A program made the position numbers and the translations under genes. The notes beneath the pieces were generated by a model. It did no database searches. It had not been told where the DNA came from and was given only the letters and a program-made list of their open reading frames with translations. 64,000 nt of DNA from Sphagnum compactum (lineage: Eukaryota > Bryophyta > Sphagnopsida > Sphagnales): positions 3,951,577-4,015,576 of the forward strand of contig OZ234499.1 in the NCBI GenBank assembly GCA_965153455.1, written 5' to 3'. This document shows, piece by piece, positions 42,571 through 53,951 of the stretch (its first letter is position 1; every line of letters begins with the position of its first letter).

Positions 42571-43574
42571 CTAGTGTGAACCCGGTGCATAATGCACCCG
42601 TTGAGCTCCCCCCCGCCCGGTCCTTCCCATTGCCCACTCCGATTTTTTACCCCGTCGACCCCCCCCCTCCTTCGCATTTTCCACTCCGATTCTTTAACCC
42701 GTTGATCATATTGTGGAATCTTGAGGGATAGGTCATAGAGCATAATGTCCCCAGCTTCTTTTTTATTTTTCCACTGTAGCCAAAGGTGGCGATCATCATC
42801 CAGAACAAAATTTAGCGATTTTTTCTGGGCTATAGACCCCATACCAAAGTAAATAACCTATGTATAATAATTATATGGTACTTCTATATTCTTGGCTACC
42901 TATTGGAACTATTACTAAGGGTCTGGTGATTTGGAATTTTAAAAAAAAAAATCCCATGAAAATATCCTTTGCTTAGGTCAAAATCATGCTTTCCAAGTCA
43001 AAACACAGGTGAAAATTCGCACCCGGAAAAAAAAATCCTATGGTCCATAGGCAGTCAGTACCAATGTTTTCTAAGAATTTTGGAAAATGTACCAATGCAA
43101 TTTTGTGCAATGAGGGACTTGGTTTGCCCTCTCTTTACACCCCCATTCACCTAACCTAAGAGCATCTCCAATGGTGCTCAGTACGTGATCCTGCACAGTC
43201 CAATTGGATGAAGAAAAGTGAAAACATGCCGATTTGGCCTAGGGAAATGGTTTTGGCTCAGCAAAATTGCACAGTTCGTGATGCCTGGTAAAAGGCCCAG
43301 CAACGTTGTGCACCTGCAGAAAAGGGTGTAATAAATACGATCTGACTGGTGCTCCCGTTTCTAATTGGCCCATCATAATGATTGGTCCAGGTGGTTCGCT
43401 ATTAGTACTCCCCCCAACCTATTTGCTCTCCCCCCAACCCGTGCTGCCCCCCCCCCTGCTGGCCCCCCCCTCGCCCCGTCACCTATCATCCGCTGCTTCA
43501 CCAGGCATCTCCCTCCCCCACCCCCCAAAACCTCCGTCACAGACACAGAGACTTACTGAATTAATATATTAAGA
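42571..43574 (-). mobile_element. Non-autonomous Helitron 1 (1,004 bp)
   Basis: On the minus strand it starts TCTTAATATATTAATTCAGT at 43574 and ends CTAG at 42571. A GC-rich hairpin (GGTGCA-TTA-TGCACC) lies about a dozen bases before the CTAG end. It is inserted between A and T: the base before the 5' TC is A and the base after CTAG is T. These are the canonical Helitron marks (5' TC, 3' hairpin plus CTRR, A^T target). No Rep/helicase coding sequence is present. Confidence 0.85.
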
Positions 43575-43930
43575 TTCCACAATAAAAATGAGCTTCAACA
43601 TACCCACCCACTCACAAAACTTACAAGGCCAAAGCCACCCAAAATGCAAAAATTATTTCTCTTATATCCCATTTTCCTAACATATTCAGTTCTCTTCTCT
43701 CCCAAGGGACCTCAAAGATTCACGTACACGATTCACTTGCCTTAAGGATACCCCATGATTAAGGTTTCTTATAAAAAATATTTATGCCCCCACTTTGGAT
43801 ATGATTCCAATTTTACAATTCTCTCTTCTCACTCCATATAAGCCCCATTCATCCAACTATGTGCCCAATCCCCCAAAGCTCAAATCTTTTCACTTTGTCA
43901 TCACACCTTAGCATCGATTCTTAATAACAA
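43575..43930. other. 356-bp host segment between the two Helitrons
   Basis: AT-rich, no gene or repeat recognised; it carries no Helitron end of its own. Confidence 0.6.
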
Positions 43931-44679
43931 TTAGTGGGTGCCCGTGACCTTCGGACACTGTGAAGTCCCCCGGTTTCTTTAAACCAAGAGAGACACACGA
44001 GGGTGCACAGGGCACGATGGGCGGGCCAAACCGGCCTGGGCACCAAGAGAGACACACGGGGGTGCACACGGCATGATGGGCGGGCCAAACCGGCCTGGGC
44101 ACCTCGCCCGGCCCCCCGCAGCGGCTGCCCTGGCCGCAATCCGCGAATGTCTATGACGAACACACAGACAGACAGACAGATGGCGACTCTCGTCGTTCTC
44201 CCTACCATGCCCTCCTCCTCTTCCTTTCTTCCCTTCTTTTTTCACGTCCCAAATCAAGGTCCTGATATTTTCGAGACCTGAAATCCCCTACTTCATAGTC
44301 TCCGTGTCCCTAACACAGATCCCTCGTTTCTTGAGACCTGAATTTTGTCATCTGTTGCCATTGCTTTTTCTTCTAGTTCCAAACCCCAGGTCCCGATATT
44401 TTCGAGACCTAATCTCCTCGTCATGTGACGATAGATTGGCCTCCATGTCCCTAACACAGACAGACCCCTCATTTCTTGAGACCTAGAATCTCCTCCTCTG
44501 CTGCCATTGCAAATTTTCAGGTTCCGATACCTTCGAGACCAAATCCAAGTCTCCTCATCATCTGACGATACCTCCTGTCTCCATGTCCCTAAACAGACAG
44601 ACCCCTCATTTCTTGAGACCTGAAACGAACACACAAACAGACACACACACACACACCACGTTTGCTTTAATATATTAGA
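43931..44679 (-). mobile_element. Non-autonomous Helitron 2 (749 bp)
   Basis: On the minus strand it starts TCTAATATATTAAAGCAAAC at 44679 and ends CTAA at 43931, with an upstream imperfect hairpin (GTGTCCG...CGGGCAC). It sits between A and T. The 5' end resembles that of Helitron 1. Its interior has a 59-bp direct duplication (43983-44102, 'ccaagagagacacacg...cggcctgggcac') and about three diverged units containing 'tcgagacct', 'tccctaacacaga' and 'ttcttgagacct' (44240-44630). No coding capacity. Confidence 0.8.
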
Positions 44680-45339
44680 TGTTGATCATACATAGCTTTG
44701 ACCTAATCCTAATTAATGGGTGTAGTGAAAATTTTCAACAAAAATCACTCAATTTAAGGTGTCCAACATTGGCACAATGTTAATTACCTCTATAACTCCA
44801 CACCTCCATCACTCAAGGGAAACATTGTCATTATTTCTCTTGTGGACACATGTTATCTATTTCTAAAATACAAGGACTTAACTCTTTTATACTGAACATT
44901 TAAATTCACCATACCTTGTTGCTTCATTTCACTTCAATTCGTATTCCCATCCACTAATTCCTTGGTCCATTCTTTCTTCAACATCGCCAATTGGCCATTC
45001 AACAATACAATTTCATTTTCAGCATTAGCAACATGTTCAAAAAAATTTAAACAACAAAGCCAAACTAACAAAAAGACACATAACATGCATAGCACAATCA
45101 TTGTTTCCATAAGCCTTCTTTATGGCCATAGCCATCCTTGGAAAAAAGACAACTACAACTTTTCTCCTTGTAGTAAAACATTGATGTGAATGTCTCCAAA
45201 ACCTAAACCATTTTTTATTCACATTTTTACATCCTTGGTCCATGTCAAGGTTGAAGTCCCCTTTTCACATTGAATCCATAATTTTGTATAATTCATCACA
45301 TCCTTTTGGGTCACATATGTAACCCCTCCCCCTTTTAAA

Positions 45340-45694
45340 AAGTTGAATCCCACATCTTTAATCAATTTTGGTAAACATGGTATATTCCAAGATCTCTTCT
45401 AGGGTACTCCCATTAGTGTTCATCTACATCCTCAATGATACAAATTCTACCTTTTTCATGAAAATCTACATCACCATTTCCATCCACATACCCAACGAAT
45501 CTATAGGGGCCTTCCTTACAACTAGAAGATAGAACCTTCTTGTGACCTTGTTTATCCATCTTCACTAAGGTCCCTCCTAAGACAAGTTTTACAAATGATT
45601 TTTTACCTTTCCTCAAAACATATGCCGACTTTTGTTTCTTGGCTATCTCAACATTGAGCAAAACCTTTTCACAAATGTTGGCAACAAGTTTCAT
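45340..45694 (-). pseudogene. Ty3/gypsy-type integrase C-terminal relic
   Basis: Minus-strand frame with KVLLNVEIAKKQKSAYVLRK, GTLVKMDKQGHKKVL, CKEGPYRFVGYVDGNGDVDF and RICIIEDVDEH, then a stop followed in the same frame by WEYPRRDLGIYHVY. Retroelement polyproteins of seed-free plants carry a similar 'V(K/R)M.KPG.R..L..SWEGPY.F..Y.D..G' block ending WERSRRDLQIYH after the integrase core (from memory). Isolated and interrupted, hence dead. Confidence 0.55.
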
Positions 45695-48600
45695 TTTTTT
45701 TATAAACTAGTCCACCATTGTGTCCTTATCAACTTCTTCATCAACTACTACAATTAGATATTATAGATAATTATGAACCCTAAGTTTGGATGTGCTCTTA
45801 GTTGATATCATGAAAAGGGAGAATTGGATATTTACTTGGATGTAACACCATCTCGTTGCATTGTAGCCATTGTAGTACTATGTATTAATGAATAGTCCCG
45901 TAATTATTGCACATAATATCAAATTCCATTAACCATTCTCCTCCATTGTGTGAGGATAAACCTAAAAACACCACACCTGCAAATAATTTTGTCATCCAAA
46001 AACTAGGTTGTACTTGTCATTCCATGATCAAGGACTATTTTAACCTCACACCCCTTTCAATAATGGTCATTTGCAACAAGTATGTACTTGTTTCCCATTT
46101 TTTATTTTAAATAATGTACTTGTAATGTCCATTGTCAGTGCAAAAAACAACTGACACACAATAATGTTTTTCAATTCTACATCATCATAATGAATGGATA
46201 TTTGTTATCCTCTTCACCATTTGGCACTGTTGACAAGTTTTTACCGCTAACCTTACCTCCTCAATCTTGTTATGCTAAAAGTACCTCTTGCATATTTTTA
46301 CAAAATTTTGAACTTCATTGAAATGACCAATATTTTGATGTATTTATTTCTTTTGGCTTTGGCATGAAAAGTCCTTTGAAAAATAGTTTATGGTCATGCT
46401 AATAATTTTATTTTTTTAATGGACGCGTGTCACCTCGATGGAATCAATAATCTTTAGTAAAACACCCCCATTCAACATGTTCATACATGTAATGTCATTC
46501 CAAATATCAATGCCTTGTGTGCTTGTCAAATGTTCATCCTTTTCCTCTTCTAATTTTGCATAATCAATTTATTGTTCATCCTTCATCGCATTCAACCATC
46601 TCTTGTGTGATTAGGTCAATTCCCTTTTTCTACTTTCAATATTTCCACCTCATCTTTTCCTTTTTTGAACTTCAATTGTTTCCTCTTCCATTATAGCTTC
46701 ACTTTATGACCTACCTTTTTTCAATATTGTTTCGACATGTACGAATGATGATCATTTTAAAACCATGGGATTTGGCAACCTAATTACCATTAAAGAATGG
46801 GTTTTTAGGTAGAAAAAAAATAACAAGAAAAATAGAAAGACATGAGAGATACCTACTTTTTGTTTACCTATTGTCCTACAATAGTTATCATCTTGTAATA
46901 GCTCCCAGCCTGCAACAGTTACCAGCCTTGAATAGTTGTCATCTTTTAACAATTATCGTTGTGTTGCAACTATTATCATTTACAGACTTGAAAGAAGAGC
47001 CAGAACGTTTGTAGACTTCTTATAGCTATTGTCTACCATTTACAACATCAATCTACCCTTTGCAACCCTTAAATATAGTGGTTACTTTCATGGTACTACT
47101 CTTTAGCAATAGTTACCCTCATGCAACAACCCTACTTTCATATTCCAGTAGCAAGTATAAAGAGTAATTTCATTGTGAAAGAAAAAAAATCAAACTAAAA
47201 AACTAATATTCTACATCAATTAAGAAGGAACTACTTGCCTTACCTTCTTAGAAGTCAATACAAACAAGTAGAAATAATGCACTTGATTCCATACAACCTT
47301 CAAGCATTTTCCATTGTACAACACCAAGTACAACATGGTTCTCCTACCAACTCTCCCAACCTCTCCATATCTCTTCTTACCATGCTACCTTGAGAATGAT
47401 AATAATAATGATCCTTCTTCTTCCTCTTCAAGGGATAAACAAGGAACTAAGGAATATTGCCCAACACACGTGGGTTTCCTTATCTTCTCATTATTTTAAT
47501 TTCTTTCACACATTCCATTAGTTGATTGGATAACAAATATCAATCCTTATCCTCAAAAATTAACCACCCCATTAACTTCATCCCCTAGGTAAATAGAAGA
47601 TGGTAAATAAATATACCATTGTAACTAACTAGTTACTAGGATGCTCATGGTGTTAATTAGCTTAGGAAGATTTTCCACCCTTAACAATCATCAACAAACC
47701 TCCAATAATTAATGTTAAAACACTCATGGTGCTACGCAAATCATGGTTTTTGCCTCCTAAAACCTAACCATTTTTCTCTTTTGTTAATAAAAAAATGTTC
47801 ACATCCCAAATCTCCACATTAAAATCATCATCATCCTTTGCATTCCCCATTAGGTTTTTGTTTAACGCATCAACATTAGATTGGCACATATATGGCCAAT
47901 AAATTATATTAAAACTAAAGTCTTATAACATATCAATTGATACATTTGCCCCTTCTTCCATGGACATCTAACATGCTAACCATTTGAACAATTCATAACA
48001 TGAAATAATTCTTGTGTAAGTATTGCCATAAATGCATAATCCCCCATATCAATGCATAACATTCCCTCTCCATAAGGTGGAATTTCCTTTGTGTTGGAAA
48101 TAGGTTTTCATTTACATAAGCAACCACCTTTTCATTTTATCTTCCTTCTATGACAATATTGTCCCAATTCCCTTTAATGATTAATAAATGCCCATTATAA
48201 ATTGTTTGCTAAAATCAAGCTTGTTATGAGGTGAAAAAATTGGGTAAGGATTCTCACTCTCATCTATTTATATTGGATGGTTGTCAGATTAAAGAATGAT
48301 AACTAAACTAAGGTGATTATGGAGGTGTTGTTGATAGGTGGTGGCTTTCCATCAAACTAAATTGCCTAAAAACTTGTATATTTTGGGGTAGATGGCATTA
48401 ATGTTTTTCAAGATATAAAAATTGTGTTACAAAACTAATCTATGGCTACAATGCACCTAATTATCTAGTAATCAATTGTATACCCCATCACACTAATTTG
48501 GTAATGCAAACCTTATTAGGTTTATCTTTGGTCATATGCCTTCAAAATTTGTTACAAACCTTGCAGTGACTTTGCATATTCACCTAAAATGCATTTAGAG

Positions 48601-49439
48601 TTTATGTACAAAACTTGTTGAAATTTTAGAAACAAATGACAACGAGATTTTCCAAAATGTGAAAACAAAATGGATTTCGATGTTGAACTTTAATAAAAAA
48701 ATTGATGAAAAAAATACAAAATAGTCTTAATGAAGATAACATTAGACAACCCTACAAACCAACAAGCAAATATGAACTATGAACATTTATGTGACTTCTA
48801 GATTTTGTTGGCATTTGCTTGCATTTTAATTTTTTGGGGATTTATTTTTATTCGCATTAAGGTTGCACATATGAAAGATGTGTTTCTATGCAACCTCATG
48901 GTTGTTATCAAGGTTTGCAAAGGTGATTCATACAATATGTATTGTGAACTATGTTCCATATTTATTACATATCCTTTCTTGGCTTGGAAGTTAGTACTTG
49001 AGTGTAAGCATGAAAATATCTGAATATACCTAATTTTAATTTTAATTTTAAATTTCAACATTTGGCCTTTGAGGTAGATGGCAAACATAGATGGGTAGTG
49101 CATCAAGATTCAAAGACCATGATGCTTACATTTGTTAATGAAAATGTATTTGTTGTTGTGGAATCATAGGTGAAGAACTAACATCAAGGTAAATCCTTGG
49201 AAATTTCCCTTTTACATTATTTTATTTATGCAATTTGTTGTTTTGTAGGGCATGAGTTGCAAAAACTTTGATTCGAGAACTGTAAAAATGTTTTCACCAT
49301 TTTTGTTTTCAATTCATTTTGTTTTGTTTTGTTTTTAATGGAATTATATGGTTTTGTGGGTGTTTTGGTAGGGGTTGTAACTAAATTGTGAGATGTCTTT
49401 CCCAAAACATCTTTAGGTAAGTAAAACAACATTTTGGTC

Positions 49440-49797
49440 TAGCAAAACCCTGTTGGTGGATGGGGTGGAAACCTTTGTGTCCAAAGTCTTGAATGCTAAT
49501 GACCTTGATAACCAACAAGACATGTTCAAGTTGACAATGAAATCAACTGTAACATGCATGGCTCCACCTTTTGACATCAATCATTTGACCAAATGTGATG
49601 TCTATGACAACATCTGAAGTACTTGTTTGCAACTTCCTTAAGCTTAAGTATTTAAAATTGGCTGAATTAGCCATGGTGCAAATAGTAGGTAGTGTGGAAG
49701 ATGGAAAGTGCTTTTCTATGTTGGCGTTTATGAAATCAAAACTTTGCAACACGTTCATTACCCATTTGCCACTTGTTGTTTTTAAGGTGATGTGTTA
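49440..49797 (+). pseudogene. hAT transposase C-terminal (dimerisation) relic
   Basis: A first frame reads VLNANDLDNQQDMFKLTMKS and HLTKCDVYDNI; after a frameshift a second reads LKYLKLAELAMVQIVGSVED then GKCFSMLAFMKSKLCNTFIT and HLPLVV. The 'GSVED...FS.L.FMKSKLRN.L..HLPLVV' pattern is the hAT C-terminal region. Not joined to the relic at 18.5-19.7 kb and not necessarily the same family. Confidence 0.6.
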
Positions 49798-51891
49798 AGA
49801 TTAACCAAAAGCCTCTAATTGAATTTCAAGTGTAGTCAAATTTCTTTACCTCTAAAGATAAAGGAAGGTCCAAAAGATTCACTTTCAAGTTTTTAAAGTG
49901 ACAACCATGTTGAGATAAAAGAATTCCCAACACTAGGACTTTGCAGAAATGGGAAAGAAAACACCTCTCTCTACTGACTAGGTTATGGACATAAAATGTG
50001 CACTTATGTGCTCACAATCTCTTGACCTACGACAACCAAATCACCTAAATACCTACCAAGTTACCATTATGGGTGTAAAGTGTGTACTTTATATGTTTAC
50101 TATCAACTTTGAAATGCAATATTCAAGTTGAGGCTACCAAGCAATCTTCAAAACAACAAAAAATTTCAACAAACGCTGATGATTGTCAAGTACAAAAAAA
50201 TCTTAGACAAGATTCTGAAAGGAGTGTTGGTATGTTGTTCCCTTTCAAGAAAATTGTCAATTTCAGTTTTGACACAAATTTTGGGAGGTTCTCTAAGTAA
50301 GTCCAATTCCATCTACACACTACACAATCCCCAAGGCACTTAAGTTTTACAACAAATTAGAACTTGCGATTGGTGATTTACAGCAGTGTTTCATTTCTTA
50401 AAAAATTTCACATCTCTCTATGAATTTGAAAATCATTGATAAAAAACTCCCACATTTGTAAACCCATTATACCATACCATATCATTCTTCTACAAACAAA
50501 AATTGTAATAGATGCAACCCATAAATTTGATAAACCAACTTCCAATCATTTACTACTCTAGATGCTTTTGTGAAGAATTATAAGATGAGACTAGTAAGAA
50601 AACTAAAATGCATACAAAAATTGGGTTGACATGTTCTACAAAAATTCCCAATATTTTTTAATCAATCTTTTCTTCACCAGAATGACATACCAACTCGCTT
50701 GAAAGAAAGACCATTCATCATCCCCCACTATCTGCTCTCAACTTGTGATGTTTTCTCATTCTCCACTTATATATATCTCACAAATTGAGGTGTGAACTAG
50801 TGGGCGCATACTTCATACCAGCTGACACATCTGTTTTTGTAACTTGTGGTCACTGGCTGGTGTCCAGAGCAAACGCATACCTGCATTTCACCCTGACAGA
50901 TTTGTGCATTCAGACAATGGGTTTGCACTGGAATGTAGGACTGCCATTTGGAGCAGGGATGGAAGGAGGGTGATTGGCAATGAGCATACTTTTGTCAGTT
51001 ACATGCACTAGACTGGCCAAATATTGGGCACCAGTTACAGGTGCACCATTCAATAAATGTAGTCCTCTGCTACCAGTTTCTGTTGTTCTCAGGGCTACCT
51101 CCCAAGAACTCACTACAGTGTCATGAGCCTGCTTCCCAAGTCCAATATTCTTGGAAAAGAAGGTAGTGGATACATTTGCTCTACAGTTTGTCGTAAAATC
51201 ATGTGAAATGAAACCCATGATTGTCATAACAAACTGGATCTTGGTTTGTAAAGCTTTACTGCATTTCTTCCCAACTATCAGAGATTTTGTCTAATGTTCA
51301 TACCCAGTGCCAATGGGTATCACTGGTGTCATGCTATGTCTTAGTGGGTTAGGATCATTCAATAGAGATCCTTCAGTAGAGCGAGAAGCCAATGGCCCAA
51401 CAGGCAACGTGCATGACAACTTTGAGCATTCAGATCCTACTAGGTGCATGTTGCTACCCAGAATGATCAAACCATTTGGTCAGAGTAGAGGTGGGATGGC
51501 AACTGCCTTAGCGCTCATTTCAAAGATTAGAAGAAACTGTCTGGTTGGAAAAAGGCAGTAGCCTACCAATGGAGAGATAGGCCCTGGTTGACATTCAAGG
51601 TCGGCATTCATCTCCATCCTCCACTCAATGATAGTCAGCCAAGTCACGTCCATTAGGTTCACTCAGAAATTCCTCCAGTGAATATAACTCTCATGGAGAG
51701 AGTAAAGTTTGGTTAACAACAGCCCTGCCAACAAGATCAAGGACTTCAGAAAAGAGGAACACACACATAACAAAAAACATGCCATAGACAGGGCATGCAG
51801 GCATTTTCTCAACTTGAAGCAACTTCATCCAACTGCAGTTTTATGAAATATATATTCACCAGTTGTGAAGGCTTTCTGCATTGTTGTGAAG

Positions 51892-53903
51892 CTACGGAAA
51901 CTCTCCTTCTTCAGGATCAGCATCAGCATCCTCGCCTTCATTCTCCTCTTCGTCCTCCAGTGCATCTGGATCTACTCCCTGCTTGACCCCTCCCAACTTC
52001 ATGATATGAGACCTTAAGAGGCATGCATGATGGCAAGCTCAATTGAAGTAGGCACAATACAACATTCTGGATGCCTCTGAGGTTGTCATTGGTCAACCTC
52101 ATCTACACTGTTAAAAAAATTTGTAGCTTCAAAGGCCAAAAGCAATGAACAATGATTCCTAGCAGAAAGACCAGGCTCACATGTCTGAGGTGCTATTCTG
52201 TAGTCCCAACATAGCTCTTGAAGCACATGGACATGTTTTCCAACCAAAAGGACTTGTCCATACAGGAAGCCCATTTCTAAGTTACTATGGTTGTAGTATG
52301 CACTACGTATCCAATAAGAGATACACAGAAGTAAGTACCTTCATATGCTTCTCCAGGCGTTCAAGTCCCTTTTTAGCTGCCTCGTTAAGTGGATTAATGC
52401 TGACATGAACAAGTCATTCATAGAAGCATAAGTTTGAAGTACCGATCCAGGGACAGAGACAGAACCATAAAGGTTTTAGATACATATGGGATTTGCCAGA
52501 GCAGCTCATTCTCATTACAGAATTACAGTAGTAGTCTCCATTGAACTCAAGACTCCAGAAAAAGGAATGTAGCAAGCTTACAAAATTCACAATGAATACC
52601 ACCCAAAGGAGTAAAACTGAACATATAGGAGTAGACCTCTATTCCTGTGTTTGTTTGAAAGCTCATACCTTAGAGCAGTCTGATAATGCGATAGAGACTC
52701 CCCGAGCTTTTCAGTGGCTGCTAAAATTTGCGCCAGCTTTGTGTGCAGGGAATCATCAGCCCAGTTCTTCAGATATTGTTGCAACAACACTGTTGCCTCA
52801 TCATTTCGACCTTCCCTACCATGGAGATCCGCTAATGCAAGCACAGCTCCCAGGAACCCTGGCTCTGACCGTAATGCTGACTCATAGAATTTCTGAGCCT
52901 GTATTTGAGGAAAAAGATCTCACTGAGGAGTAATCTCATTCCAACAACAGTTGCATATTCTCGGCATTCAAACACTCAACAAGATCCAAAAGCAATGCCC
53001 ATCCATGGCAGATGATATTACCTTCTCCCGACCATCTGGGTTGTGGGCATAAACATCACCAACTAATGTGAGGGCTTTTGCTGAGTGTGGCATTGCTCTC
53101 ATAGCTTCCCGTGCAGCACAGAGTGCTTCCTTCTGCTTCGGGATTGCCAAATATGCTCGTACCAATCCTGATCACCATGTGTTGCATCAAATGAGGACTC
53201 TGATCTTAGGTTGACTCCTCACTAGGAACTAGCTTTCCAAGCAGGGGGTGTGTCTACCTTGGTAAGACCGGAGGTCTGCCTTGAGTGCTTGGGCCCTCCT
53301 GAAGGCCATCACAGCTGCCTCTGATCGATTTAATGCCAGACACAAGTTTCCCTGCCAGATAGGCAAACTCTCATCAACTGAAGGATCAAGTACAGGAATG
53401 GGCAGATCTTTAGAACCCAGAAGGCCAATCAACAAAATTTCAGATTGAACAGGACATACTGGATCGTGCAGCTTGTTCACAACATCCCTCAAGGAGACAT
53501 TTAAAGATGACCTCAACAGTAAACTAGCAAAGAAGAACTAAATCGAATTAGGACCCATAAGCTTAAGTAGATTGGAAACAGACCTTAACAATATAAGCTG
53601 TTGCATGTCTTTCATCCACCCGCATGCTCTGTTGATGCCGAATGAAACAGAGGAAACAAGGAGAACAACAAAAAACTCCAAAGTGAGGGGTTGGGTATTT
53701 GAAAAGATGAAACATATCTATGAGGATTGCAGAGGAAAATCCCCACAAAAACTTTCAAAGGTAAACAGAATAATGGGTGCAGTCATAACCTTATGAGTGT
53801 GGCTCACAAAGTGCCAGACTGTCACCTTCAGCATGAATAGCAGTGAGAAGCCATGAACCCTCCTCACTTACTTCTTTAGCCCCCAATGGCTTTCAGGGGA
53901 CTC

Positions 53904-53951
<48 letters not shown>

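Larger units (their letters stand above)
44680..51891. other. AT-rich, relic-rich spacer between the Helitrons and APC7
   Basis: About 7 kb. It contains a Ty3-type integrase C-terminal relic (45340-45694, minus) and a hAT transposase C-terminal relic (49440-49797, plus). From about 50.8 kb the base composition becomes more balanced up to the APC7 stop; this ~1 kb is probably APC7 3' UTR plus flank. Frames there (for example 51307-51561 plus, 50910-51227 minus) resemble nothing I know. Confidence 0.55.
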
